Of a stretch of DNA of 64,000 nucleotides, positions 40,959-49,928 are shown in pieces; position 1 is the stretch's first letter, and the number at the start of each line of letters is the position of its first letter. The position numbers were made by a program, and so were the translations under genes. This DNA is from Arthrobacter bambusae (GTDB taxonomy: Bacteria; Actinomycetota; Actinomycetes; Actinomycetales; Micrococcaceae): positions 1 through 64,000 of the forward strand of contig NZ_JAUSSZ010000014.1 of the NCBI RefSeq assembly GCF_030812595.1, written 5' to 3'. The notes beneath the pieces were generated by a model that saw only the letters and a list, made by a program, of their open reading frames with translations, ran no database searches and was not told where the DNA came from.

Positions 40959-41876
40959 ATGGCTGACTTCGATTTGCACCGCCTCCACCTGCTGCGTGAG
41001 GTGGGGCGCCACGGCTCACTGACGTCGGCCGCGACCGCCCTCTCTTTCACTACTTCGGCTGTCTCCCAGCAGATCGCCAAGCTCGAACACGAGGTGGGAG
41101 TCGCGCTGATCGACCGGCATCCCCGGGGAGTGGTGCTCACGGATGCCGGCCAAGCGCTCCTGCGGTACGCGGATGACATCGACAGGACGATCGAGGCTGC
41201 CCGGGCCGAGATGGGCGAGTTCGCTGGCCTCCGGCGGGGACAGCTGAGGATGGGGACGTTCCCCACCGTGGGCGCCTCGTTGATGCCGGACGTCGTACTC
41301 GCGTTCCGCGCACGCCACCCGGACGTCGCGGTCACCGTGGTCAGCGCGCGGCGAGCCGGTCTCCTTGAGGGCCTGAGGCGACGGGACATCGAGCTCACGC
41401 TCCTGTGGGACTACCCCTGGGAGCGCGTCGAGGACGAAGACCTTGCCTTGGTTCCGCTCATGAACGATCCAACGGTGCTTCTGGTACCCAGCGAGCACCC
41501 GCTTGCGGCGCGCCGTTCGGTGAAGATCGAGTCACTGCGGGACCAGGAATGGATCGTGCGCGATGAGCACCCCGTGGCCGATGTCCTGCGCCGCGTCTGC
41601 CGGGACGCGGGCTTCGAGCCGCGCATCGCCTTCGCCGCGAACGACTACCAGGAGACCCAGGGCATGGTGGCCGCGGGAATCGGGATCGCCCTCGCTCCCC
41701 AACTCGCGCTCAGCGCGCTCCGCCCTGACATCGTCGCCGTTCCGCTCGCCGGAGCGCCGGCGCGAAGGATCCTCCTCGCACACCTCGCCAACCGCAGGCT
41801 CAGTCCCGCCGGCCAGCAAGCCGCGGCGGTGTTCCGCTCCACCGCCAAGGGAACCCGCGCCGTAAAGGCCGGTTAG
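40959..41876 (+). CDS. LysR-family transcriptional regulator
   Basis: A 305-residue protein with an N-terminal winged helix (about 1-62, SLTSAATALSFTTSAVSQQI) and a periplasmic-binding-like effector domain (about 90-295). Divergence from the prpF-dctA pair makes it the probable activator of that operon, with the substrate or a derivative as the co-inducer. This control is inferred from layout and the nearby inverted repeat. Confidence 0.88.
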   Translation: MADFDLHRLHLLREVGRHGSLTSAATALSFTTSAVSQQIAKLEHEVGVALIDRHPRGVVLTDAGQALLRYADDIDRTIEAARAEMGEFAGLRRGQLRMGTFPTVGASLMPDVVLAFRARHPDVAVTVVSARRAGLLEGLRRRDIELTLLWDYPWERVEDEDLALVPLMNDPTVLLVPSEHPLAARRSVKIESLRDQEWIVRDEHPVADVLRRVCRDAGFEPRIAFAANDYQETQGMVAAGIGIALAPQLALSALRPDIVAVPLAGAPARRILLAHLANRRLSPAGQQAAAVFRSTAKGTRAVKAG

Positions 41877-42006
41877 AGTACGACGGCGGCGGGCTGGCAA
41901 GTCTCGTGTTCAAGGCGGCCCCTTCCGGCGAAGTCCATGAGCCTGTAGGGTCTGGGGACGACGCGAGTCGCGCTCAGGGGAGCACAAATATGAATAGGAG
42001 CTTCAA

Positions 42007-42117
42007 TTGCGAAGACTACATATTTCTGCCTCAGCCCTTGTCTGTCTTTCTCTTCTAACGAGCCTCTTTTCAGCCGCACCGGCACACGCCGGTGTTGGTC
42101 CAAAGAGTCGGGCTTGA
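42007..42117 (+). CDS. Tiny secreted peptide (36 residues)
   Basis: A TTG start with AGGAG (41996-42000) 6 bp ahead opens a 36-codon frame whose first 28 residues form a textbook signal peptide (basic RRL start, hydrophobic core, ending PAHA). Cleavage would leave only about eight residues (GVGPKSRA). It may be a true exported peptide or the stub of a longer decayed gene; the stop is clean and the next gene begins 10 bp later with its own SD. Confidence 0.5.
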   Translation: MRRLHISASALVCLSLLTSLFSAAPAHAGVGPKSRA

Positions 42118-42127
42118 GGGGGAAAGC

Positions 42128-42406
42128 ATGGACCACGTAAGAAACCGGCTGCTCACTGTTGGCGTGCTGATCATCGCGGGAGGAGTGATCTTTGAAACGA
42201 TGGCCACAAATTTGCTCGCGGAGACGTTCTCTCTTCAGCGAGGGAGCAGCGGGAATGTGGGTCCTCTGCTGATCGACTTCATCGTGTCGCTGGTTCGTTT
42301 CGGACTGGCACCGCTCGGCGCATCGCTCGTGGCCCTCGGTATTGCAGCTCACATTATTCGAGACCACTTTCCAACCCTTTTCCCGCCCCAGAAGGAAACC
42401 GAGTAA
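42128..42406 (+). CDS. Small two-helix membrane protein
   Basis: A 92-residue protein with two hydrophobic segments (about residues 8-28 and 50-75) and a charged C-terminus (FPPQKETE). ATG 42128 follows GGGGGAAAG. No family recognised. It probably shares a transcript with the tiny secreted peptide just upstream. Confidence 0.55.
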   Translation: MDHVRNRLLTVGVLIIAGGVIFETMATNLLAETFSLQRGSSGNVGPLLIDFIVSLVRFGLAPLGASLVALGIAAHIIRDHFPTLFPPQKETE

Positions 42407-42824
42407 GAAGGCACAGTGGGGGCCTGCGGCGCCACCATGCTCTTTGGTGATCGTTTCCCGTTGTCGGAAGGTGTGGCCGGCCAATGCAAGTTGGCCGGCC
42501 ACAGACTTTGCCAAGTAGGTCTTCAAGGCAAAGTCCTCCGCCCGGTGCTCAGGGGGGCTGACAATCGGGCGGACCATCCGGGGGACGGAGAGACCCCACA
42601 AAGAACGCTACGGCTCGCGGGGTTCCATTAGGTGGCGATTTTCCCGGATTGAGTGGTGTTTGGCACGAAATTGAGTGGTCGACGGGTCAACACTCATTGG
42701 CAGGCAATATGCCACTCAATTCGCGGTCATCTACCACTCAGTGCTTTAACGCGAACCTAGGCTCGTACTAGGACCGCGTCCGTCTAGGAAAGCCCTGGCC
42801 AAGGCCGCTAGAGAGAAGGCAATC
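42407..42824. other. Gene-free region with IS-end-like array
   Basis: This 418-bp stretch has no supported gene. Bases 42640-42745 contain the AATTGAGTGG motif array listed separately. AGAAGG at about 42813 is the SD for the small gene at 42825. Confidence 0.55.
42648..42742. repeat. Opposed AATTGAGTGGT motif array
   Basis: ATTGAGTGGT occurs forward at 42648 and 42670. The reverse complement form occurs at 42690 (ACACTCATT), 42712 (CCACTCAATT) and 42733 (ACCACTCAGT). Spacing is about 21-22 bp throughout. Multiple short terminal repeats like this are typical of IS21-family ends, but no transposase gene is present, so I read it as a remnant or solo end. Confidence 0.65.
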
Positions 42825-43073
42825 GTGAAATGGTACCGTTGTGCCCATCCACCGATCTTCACTGCCTCCTTGGCGCCCCTCTTTATGACCAATTGGGATC
42901 TGTGGATCCGAATCCTGTTACCCGCGGTGGTCCTGGTTTCCTACGTGATCAACGAAGTGATTCTTCACCGGCGAACGAGGGCCGCGCAAGAACGCGAAGC
43001 CGCGCTTGATCGCACCGATCCGATGATGCACGCCTACCGGGAGTCAAGTACTCCGCCAACGGGCAATGAGTAA
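42825..43073 (+). CDS. Small membrane protein, hypothetical
   Basis: An 82-residue protein with one clear hydrophobic segment (about 27-47) and a charged tail (RRTRAAQEREAALDRTDP). GTG 42825 has an AGAAGG SD; ATG 42885 would give 62 residues. No family recognised; it follows the repeat array. Confidence 0.5.
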   Translation: MKWYRCAHPPIFTASLAPLFMTNWDLWIRILLPAVVLVSYVINEVILHRRTRAAQEREAALDRTDPMMHAYRESSTPPTGNE

Positions 43074-43103
43074 GAGGGATCTTCGTGATCGAAGGCCCGA
43101 GCT

Positions 43104-43361
43104 GTGAAGGCGATCATCGTGTTGGCAGCTGTGGTTCCTTGGTTGTTGGGTTTCTACGCGGTGTTCTTCGTTTCAGCCCAGTACACAGGACGGGGCCTTT
43201 TCGAGTCCTATCTGGCGTTCCAAGGCGGCTCCCATCTTGGCAACGTCATCTGGTTCAGTGTGTGGACCGGCATGACGTCCGGACCGGGCAAATGTTTCGA
43301 GTTCCCACCCAGCGGCCCGCTCAACTCTCTGAGACCAGGAAAGTGGCTCGAAGTTCTCTGA
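43104..43361 (+). CDS. Small membrane protein, doubtful
   Basis: An 85-residue frame opening with GTG, with one strong hydrophobic segment (about 3-25) and possibly another (about 44-57). The C-terminal third (SGPGKCFEFPPSGPLNSLRP) looks less protein-like. A GAAGG lies about 10 bp ahead. It could be co-transcribed with the preceding small gene or be a decayed fragment. Confidence 0.35.
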   Translation: MKAIIVLAAVVPWLLGFYAVFFVSAQYTGRGLFESYLAFQGGSHLGNVIWFSVWTGMTSGPGKCFEFPPSGPLNSLRPGKWLEVL

Positions 43362-43413
43362 AACTGTTGCGCCACCGTGCGAGTGGTACTGTCTCGGACT
43401 GCTATGGCGTAAT

Positions 43414-44823
43414 TCATAGCCGCTGGCTACCGGCAGCGCGGGAAGGCTGTCGACTGAGCGTCTGAACTAAGCGAGGGGGACGGCCCAATGAGAGCTCGCG
43501 TTGGTGGCCGGGCGGTTCGGGTCCAGTGGGTCCATGGTTCGCAGTCAGGAGAGTAACGATCAGCAGCATCATGGCCGTATTAAGCGACGCGCTAGAAAAG
43601 TAAAGCGGAGTTTCGACGGCAAATCTCGAGACATAGACCATCAGCATTGCCAATATCGGCCCTCTATAGCTTATGGGCTGGCGCCAAGCAGCACGGAACA
43701 TCAACCAGAGCAAGACAGCGAGAATGACCAAGCCTAGGAATCCGCGCTCGATTAGCGTTTGGATGATTTGGTTGTGGGCATTTGAATGGCCTGCGTCAAT
43801 ATTTAGCCCAAGTGCGTCCCATCGGAAGCGAGTGTCGAAGACAAGAGCTCCTCTACCGATTAACGGGCTGCCCCAAAGGGGGACAAGAGATTGGGTCCAA
43901 ATGTCTGTCCGTCCGTTTAATGTCGAAAAATCTCGTTGGTTAGTTGTCTCCTCGAGCGCTCCCAAGATGACATCTTGAAACGCTATCGACGCGATGATTG
44001 CAGCAACGACAAGGGGTGCGGCAAGCCTGACTGACGAGTTCTTCGCTCGACCGATAATCCAGAAGAATGCCCCAATGACGGCAGCAAGCCATGCCCCACG
44101 TGACTGGGTTAGCAGTAGGACGACGACCGTTGCGACCAGATTTAACGGAATGAATCGCCGGCGCCCAGTCGCACGCAGCAGTTCAACAAAGATTGCCACT
44201 GCGGCCACGGTGCCTAGGCCGTTTGGGTGTGTCGTTACCCCAGCCAGCTGTTTGAACCCGAACAGTTCCCTGCCTTGCACGTCCCAAAACGCGAGGGATG
44301 GGGAAATGATCATCAACGCAAGACTGGACCAAATATAGGCGCGAAGACACCTCCGAATAACTGGAAGCGCCTCGGCGAAGGTCCATGTCGCACCAATACC
44401 CACACCTGCCACCAGGAGGTACGTGTATGTCATACCAAGCTCCCACGGCTGAGCATTAGCGAGCGACGAGAAAAAACCGACGGCCCCATACGAGATCAAA
44501 GACCACGCGATCGGAGACATGGCCATCGGGATTTTCCGGACGATTGCCAGCATTACTGCGATCACGAAGATGGCTATTGCCCCGATCGTCGCTACTTTCG
44601 CGGCTGCATCTCCCGCAGGGTTCGCGAGGACATCTGTGGTTGATGTGCTTGTCAAGCGCGGGCTGACCACCGAGGAAGCAATTGACAACGCTGTCACGGA
44701 GTAAACAACAAGCGATGGGAAAAGATGCTTCGACGCGCCGGTCTTGCTCGTCAGCACGATTGCGACAACAACGAATGCAACCGAAGTCGCCAAAGCGCCC
44801 AAGAGCACAGAAGTTGCAGTCAT
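43414..44823 (-). CDS. O-antigen ligase/polymerase-like membrane protein (Wzy-like)
   Basis: A 469-residue protein with 10-12 hydrophobic segments and a large external loop. THPNGLGTVAA and QSRGAWLAAVIGAF match the O-antigen ligase/Wzy core, followed by STLNGRTDIWTQSL and HSNAHNQIIQTLIERGFLG. Such proteins polymerise or transfer lipid-linked glycans outside the membrane. ATG 44823 sits after GGGGGA; the frame extends further but without signal. The fucose-type cluster at 52-64 kb shows no polymerase of its own in this window, so this is a candidate partner. Confidence 0.85.
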   Translation of the reverse strand: MTATSVLLGALATSVAFVVVAIVLTSKTGASKHLFPSLVVYSVTALSIASSVVSPRLTSTSTTDVLANPAGDAAAKVATIGAIAIFVIAVMLAIVRKIPMAMSPIAWSLISYGAVGFFSSLANAQPWELGMTYTYLLVAGVGIGATWTFAEALPVIRRCLRAYIWSSLALMIISPSLAFWDVQGRELFGFKQLAGVTTHPNGLGTVAAVAIFVELLRATGRRRFIPLNLVATVVVLLLTQSRGAWLAAVIGAFFWIIGRAKNSSVRLAAPLVVAAIIASIAFQDVILGALEETTNQRDFSTLNGRTDIWTQSLVPLWGSPLIGRGALVFDTRFRWDALGLNIDAGHSNAHNQIIQTLIERGFLGLVILAVLLWLMFRAAWRQPISYRGPILAMLMVYVSRFAVETPLYFSSASLNTAMMLLIVTLLTANHGPTGPEPPGHQRELSLGRPPRLVQTLSRQPSRAAGSQRL

Positions 44824-45481
44824 GATTCCCCCAGTGTTGAGACCTGCAGCGATTCTACCGTCCCACACCAGAAGTAGGTTGCCACATCGCGTGTGCCCAC
44901 GTACGGAGGAGCCGCCAGACCCCATGGAACCAAACAGCCGGTTCAAGGTCGCACACCCGCCGTGGAACGCAAAAAGGTAGCGTGACTACCTCATGGACAG
45001 CCGCCCGCCGTCGCCGCTACCGATTGTCCGGCGTTTTAAAATGCCGCTTCTCACAAGGCTTGCATAATTCCATCAATTTGCCTATTCATCTGATCTTGTA
45101 CTTGTTTACTGATCCCGCATTTCTGGATGCACGCGTCAACCTCATGGATTTTTTGAACGAAAGTTGCTCCTTAGCCCGTCGTGGCGGGTCTTGAGTCGAC
45201 ATGCTACGCCTGCCGCGCCTTTCTTTGAGATCTCCAAACGGTTGAGCTCGCCCACCTCCGCGCAAGTATTCAAACGATTAGGACCGTACGAAAGAGCGTA
45301 CCTGGGCCGCGGCGAGCAAGTGTTCCCGGCAAAAAAGACGGGTACCGCCTACTGTGGTTCGGGAACATTGCACCATTTAGCGTTCTGGTCATATTGATTA
45401 ACCAGGTCTGCGAATTCGTCAGCTGAGTAACTGACCACAAGGATCACTTCGGTTAGTCAACCGGTATATGTCTTCTGGGGT
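44824..45481. other. Divergent intergenic region
   Basis: A 658-bp gap between the polymerase-like gene and the beta-helix gene. It turns A/T-rich around 45030-45130. GGCGTTTTAAAATGCC (45030-45045) is a near-perfect palindrome (14 of 16) and a possible operator. Short frames here have no family signal and no good SD; I call no gene. Confidence 0.5.
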
Positions 45482-47299
45482 TTGGTGATCAGAGTGCACG
45501 AAGAATATGGGGAAAGGGCGACGCCATTGGCTGGCGGGGGCACCGTCCAGCGCCGCGGGCTGTTTAGATTGGGGGCGCTTGCAACCGCAGTAACGGGCGC
45601 CGCCGCAGTATCAGGCTACGGCGCGGGCCCAGCCCAAGCCGCTACGCAAACGGGCCCGGTGCCGAGTGCACTAAGTGCCACCGACCCTGCCACCATTTGC
45701 GCACCGGCCGCAACCACTGTTCCGAAATGGGTCCCTGCGACAGCCTATACGGCTGGGCAGCAGGTTATATCCCCAGCTGGGGACATCGTCTCTGCGGTGG
45801 TTTCGCACGGGTCGGGCACGACGTTCGACCCAGTCAACTGGGCCTGGTCGCCCACCTTCGCACTTGCTTTGGTCGGCGGGAAGGCTCCGGTCCGAAAAGA
45901 TGAGTTGATCATCAACGTGAGAGACTATGGCGCTCTCGGAGATGGCGTAGCTGATGACACGACAGCCATCCAGGCAGCAATCGCGGCGTCCGCTAAGCAG
46001 TTAACTTCGTCCGGCGCCGGCGCAGGACGGCCGGTATTCTTCCCCGCCGGCCGGTATAAGGTCACGAGCACAATAACAGTCCCAACTGGGACGGTTCTTG
46101 AGGGCGCCTCAGGCGGCGTTTGGAACACGAATAAGGGCGAGTCGCGCATCTTCATGTCGAACCTGAGATCAACTCTGATTGCCAACGCCGACCAGACCAA
46201 TGGCGATAGCGACATTGAGATTCGCCACCTCAAGCTCATGGGCTCGGGCGGAAACGTTCTGGATTTCAAAGCCTCGGGGGCGGGCGGCACCGACGGCGTC
46301 ACGTGCCGTCGCATCCTAATCGTCGATTGTTACATCACAAACACGGCAGGAAACGGTATCCGATTCTCAGATGTTCAGGTCTCCCAAATCCGCGGATGCT
46401 ACGTATCCGGTAACACTGGCCACTCGATCTACTTTCAGTCGTCCTATGACAACGAAATCACCGGATGCCAAATCGACACATTTCAAGGTGCAACCGGGGC
46501 CTTTGGCGGCGACGGCATCCACATGGATAACACAGGGGGTTCAGCCGGATACTCTGATTACAACATCATTCACAACAACTTCATCTTCCTCTGCACGAAC
46601 GGAATCGGCATCACAAGCGGCCGCGGAAACGTGATCACCGGAAACCGCATCAACACTTGCAATTACGGCATAATGATGCAGACATTCGGCGGAGCAACCA
46701 ACATCGAACGAAACCTCGTCACCGGTAACGCCTTTTATGATCATGGCTACAAGACAGGCGGCGTCGGCGTCCTCATCGACGGAACATCGCAGTACAACAC
46801 CGTCTCAGTAAACCAATTCAGCCGCGAAACGGGATCTGGATTCAACTATGCTGTGCAAACTGGTGCGACAGCGTCAAACAACGTCGTCAATGGCAACGCC
46901 GCAAGAAATATGGTTCAAGGCAAGTCGTTCAACGACAGCTCATCGAATACAAACACTTACATCAACAATTCTGTTGCCGAGCGGGGAATGAGAGTGTCTA
47001 CCGTTCTCACATCAGCCGGTGTTGTGGCGTTCGATGCGTCATTGACGAATTCTTTCCAGGTCACGTTACAGGCGAATGCAACTAGCAGCACCCTGACCAA
47101 CGGGCATCAGGGCCAACAGATCACCATTTGCTGGTTGCAAGACGCAACGGGTGGGCGCACCTATTCTTGGCCGACGAACTGCCGCTTCGCCGGCGGGTCC
47201 GCGCCAAGCAACACCACCGCGAATCGTCAGACGAGCGCGACGTTCATGCTCAGCGGCTCTCTATGGATGGAGATAGGTAGAGCCGTTCAAGTCGGTTAA
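45482..47299 (+). CDS. Secreted right-handed beta-helix protein, tailspike-like
   Basis: A 605-residue protein. The N-terminus has a twin-arginine-like signal (VQRRGLFRLGALAT, hydrophobic core, AQAA). The pectate-lyase-3/GH28-like start INVRDYGALGDGVADDTTAI at about 139-158 leads into parallel beta-helix rungs (NEITGCQIDTF, NVITGNRINTCNYGI, NLVTGNAFYDHG). The last 100 residues resemble phage tail C-terminal domains. Such proteins cleave or modify acidic polysaccharides. TTG 45482 opens the frame; GTG 45485 or 45494 are alternatives. Its position beside a polymerase suggests capsule trimming. Confidence 0.8.
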   Translation: MVIRVHEEYGERATPLAGGGTVQRRGLFRLGALATAVTGAAAVSGYGAGPAQAATQTGPVPSALSATDPATICAPAATTVPKWVPATAYTAGQQVISPAGDIVSAVVSHGSGTTFDPVNWAWSPTFALALVGGKAPVRKDELIINVRDYGALGDGVADDTTAIQAAIAASAKQLTSSGAGAGRPVFFPAGRYKVTSTITVPTGTVLEGASGGVWNTNKGESRIFMSNLRSTLIANADQTNGDSDIEIRHLKLMGSGGNVLDFKASGAGGTDGVTCRRILIVDCYITNTAGNGIRFSDVQVSQIRGCYVSGNTGHSIYFQSSYDNEITGCQIDTFQGATGAFGGDGIHMDNTGGSAGYSDYNIIHNNFIFLCTNGIGITSGRGNVITGNRINTCNYGIMMQTFGGATNIERNLVTGNAFYDHGYKTGGVGVLIDGTSQYNTVSVNQFSRETGSGFNYAVQTGATASNNVVNGNAARNMVQGKSFNDSSSNTNTYINNSVAERGMRVSTVLTSAGVVAFDASLTNSFQVTLQANATSSTLTNGHQGQQITICWLQDATGGRTYSWPTNCRFAGGSAPSNTTANRQTSATFMLSGSLWMEIGRAVQVG

Positions 47300-47355
47300 A
47301 CCAGGCGGCTGGCCCCACACTGAGCGGCCGGCGTCAGCTTGGCCATGACTTCCCC

Positions 47356-48798
47356 CTACAAATCCACCAGCGCCGTCCCCGGGTTCTCAATTGCGTCCGC
47401 GACATACCTGAGGAACCCGGCAGCAGTTTCGCCATCGCACACACGGTGGTCGAAGGCCAACGTCAGCTCGGCAACCTTGCGGACGGCGAGCTCCCCATCC
47501 GCTACCCAGGGTTTGTCGATGATGCGGCCTACGCCGAGCATCGCAACCTCAGGGTAGTTGATGATCGCGGCGGAGCCGTCGACGCCAAACACCCCGTAGT
47601 TATTCAACGTAAACGTGCCGCTGGCCAGCTCGGTCGGCGTCGCCTTGCCGTCCCGTGCGACGGCGGTGAGCCGGCGGATCTCCGTGTCCAGCTCGCGAGC
47701 GTTCATCAGGTGGGCGTTGCGGACAGAAGGAACCACCAGACCGCGGTCCGTCTGCGCAGCGAAGCCCAAGTTGATCCCGTCGAACGCGATGATCTCCTGC
47801 ATCTCGCCGCCTGCCGCATCTTCGGCGGTGACGATTCGAGTGTTCAGTTCGGGGTACTTTTTTAGCCCAGCCGTGACAAAACGGGCGATGAACGCGAGCA
47901 ACCCAGGAGTCCCGTGCGGATGGCGCTTCTTGAGTTCTGCACGCATCTCAAGGAGCGCAGTGGCATCAACATCTACCCAGACAGTCGCCTCGGGGATCTC
48001 GGACCGGCTGCGGGTCATGTTCGCCGCAACAGCCTTGCGCACCCCACGAACCGGAGTACGGGAAGCAACAGACAGGCCGGTTCGCGCGTCCTGCACACCG
48101 GTGGTCTGCTCAACCACGGCCGGCGCCTCGACAGGAGCAGCTTCACGAGGACCACCCTCGCGGGGAGCTGAACCGATCGCAGCTTCAACATCGCGCCGGA
48201 GGATGAGCCCGCTCTCCCCCGAACCTGGCACTTCGTCCAGCGAGACCCCATGGTCCCGAGCCATCTTCCGCACCAAAGGGGAAATCACTGCGGAGAGCTT
48301 CCCTGGAATCCGCGTACGAGACAACGCGAGTTCGGCAATGTCGGGCTCCGCGGCCAGAGCAGTCGCTGATGCAGGAGCCTTACGTGGCCTGGTACGCCGA
48401 GCCTCGCCGCCACCGGACGTGCCGTAGCCGATGAGGACGTTCCCCGATCCGGCCTTCTCCTCGGTCCTGTAGGCCTCCGCCGCTGCGGAAACAGCGGGCG
48501 CCTCGGCAACTTTTTCGTCCGTGGCCCGGGACTCCTCAGGAACCGAAGCCCCAACAGGGGCCACCGAAATCAGCGGCTTCCCGACGTCGAGCGTCTGGCC
48601 GGCCTCGCCGTGCAGCACGGCGACAATGCCCGCATACGGTGAAGGCACTTCCACCATGGACTTCGCGGTCTCAACTTCGGCGATCGGCTGGTCCACACGA
48701 ATCTCATCGCCCACGGCAACCAGCCAGTTGACGAGTTCGGCCTCGGTAAGGCCTTCGCCGAGGTCCGGAAGCAGGAACACCTGCATATCTGAGCTCAT
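47356..48798 (-). CDS. bkdC: Branched-chain keto-acid dehydrogenase E2
   Basis: A 480-residue dihydrolipoamide acyltransferase. One lipoyl domain (lipoyl lysine 46 in VETAKSMVEVPSP) is followed by a Pro/Ala-rich linker, an E3/E1-binding domain (about 185-220, SPLVRKMARDHGVSLDEVPG) and the catalytic domain ending in FDHRVCDGETA (His and Asp of H-x3-D-G). It transfers branched acyl groups to CoA. ATG 48798 lies 2 bp after the E1-beta stop with a GGAGAA SD. It is the third gene of the bkd operon; the E3 gene is not in the window. Confidence 0.9.
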   Translation of the reverse strand: MSSDMQVFLLPDLGEGLTEAELVNWLVAVGDEIRVDQPIAEVETAKSMVEVPSPYAGIVAVLHGEAGQTLDVGKPLISVAPVGASVPEESRATDEKVAEAPAVSAAAEAYRTEEKAGSGNVLIGYGTSGGGEARRTRPRKAPASATALAAEPDIAELALSRTRIPGKLSAVISPLVRKMARDHGVSLDEVPGSGESGLILRRDVEAAIGSAPREGGPREAAPVEAPAVVEQTTGVQDARTGLSVASRTPVRGVRKAVAANMTRSRSEIPEATVWVDVDATALLEMRAELKKRHPHGTPGLLAFIARFVTAGLKKYPELNTRIVTAEDAAGGEMQEIIAFDGINLGFAAQTDRGLVVPSVRNAHLMNARELDTEIRRLTAVARDGKATPTELASGTFTLNNYGVFGVDGSAAIINYPEVAMLGVGRIIDKPWVADGELAVRKVAELTLAFDHRVCDGETAAGFLRYVADAIENPGTALVDL

Positions 48799-48800
48799 GG

Positions 48801-49928
48801 TCAGTTCTCCCATTGAAGATCGTCAACGGCGTCGAGGATGCGGTCGACGCTTGGCAAATAGTAGTGCTCCAGTTTCGGAGCCGGATACGGGACGTCGAAG
48901 CCAGTCACGCGCCGGATGGGCGCGGCCAAGTAGTGGAAGCAGCGTTCCTGTACGCGAGCAACGATCTCGGAGGACACTGAGGCAAAGCCGTGTGCTTCGG
49001 CGATCACCACGGCGCGGCCGGTCTTGCGCACGGAGGCGCTGACGGTCTCGTCGTCGAAGGGAACGATCGAGCGGACATCGATCACCTCAAGCGAGCGGCC
49101 CTCCTCTGCGGCGGCAGCGGCCGCGGCGAGCGCGGTCGGGACTGAGGGTCCGTAGGCGATAAGGGTCGCGTCAGTACCAGGGCGTGCGACGGCGGCCCGA
49201 CCCTCGCTGCTGGAACCCGCGGAAACGTTCGCGGCGTGTTCTTCGCGCAGCGCGTTCAAGTCCACCTGGTCTTTGGACCAGTAGAGCTTCTTGGGTTCCA
49301 TGAACATCACGGGATCGTCGGAGTCAATCGCTTCGCGAAGCATCCGGTAGCCGTCCGCCACGGTGGCCGGGGTGTAAACCTTCAGGCCCGCGGTGTGGGC
49401 GTAGTAGGACTCGGAGGAGTCGCAGTGGTGTTCCACGCCGCCAATTCCGCCGGCGTACGGCACACGGATAACCATGGGTAGCTTGACGGCGCCCTTGGTG
49501 CGATTGTGCATCTTGGCCACGTGGCTGACGATCTGTTCGAAGGCCGGGTAAGCGAAGGCGTCGAACTGCATCTCGATGACGGGGCGCATTCCGTTCATGG
49601 CCATACCCACGGCCATACCGACGATGCCGGATTCAGCCAAGGGAGTATCAAAGCACCGCGTCTCTCCGAAGGTGGCCATGAGACCATCGGTGATGCGGAA
49701 GACCCCGCCCAAGCGGCCAACGTCTTCGCCGAACACCAGAACCGATGAGTCGGCTTCCATTGCATCGGCCATCGCGGTGTTGAGCGCCTTGGCCATGGTG
49801 ATGGTCTGTGGACCGGAGGCTTCGGCGACCGCTGCTGCGCTGGCGGCCGCGCTTGCGGTGGCAGAGCTGACGTCGCCTGTTGCTACGCGCGCGGTGGCTT
49901 CAGAGGATGTGGTGACGGCGGGGCTCAT
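48801..49928 (-). CDS. bkdB: Branched-chain keto-acid dehydrogenase E1 beta
   Basis: A 375-residue transketolase-fold subunit. After an Ala/Ser-rich extension of about 40 residues come VLVFGEDVGRLGGVFR, the PLAESGIVGMAVGMAMNG segment, and YAGGIGGVEHHCDSSESYY. With E1 alpha it decarboxylates branched-chain 2-oxo acids using thiamine diphosphate. Its ATG overlaps the E1 alpha stop by 4 bp. The long low-complexity N-terminus is unusual for the family but a start inside it is also possible (TMAKALN region). Confidence 0.9.
   Translation of the reverse strand: MSPAVTTSSEATARVATGDVSSATASAAASAAAVAEASGPQTITMAKALNTAMADAMEADSSVLVFGEDVGRLGGVFRITDGLMATFGETRCFDTPLAESGIVGMAVGMAMNGMRPVIEMQFDAFAYPAFEQIVSHVAKMHNRTKGAVKLPMVIRVPYAGGIGGVEHHCDSSESYYAHTAGLKVYTPATVADGYRMLREAIDSDDPVMFMEPKKLYWSKDQVDLNALREEHAANVSAGSSSEGRAAVARPGTDATLIAYGPSVPTALAAAAAAAEEGRSLEVIDVRSIVPFDDETVSASVRKTGRAVVIAEAHGFASVSSEIVARVQERCFHYLAAPIRRVTGFDVPYPAPKLEHYYLPSVDRILDAVDDLQWEN

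Noticed and set aside
42640-42745. An intact insertion sequence
   Set aside because: No transposase frame occurs within several kilobases; only end-like repeats are present.
44982-45397. Short plus-strand frames in the gap before the beta-helix gene
   Set aside because: Poor codon use, no SD, no family resemblance.
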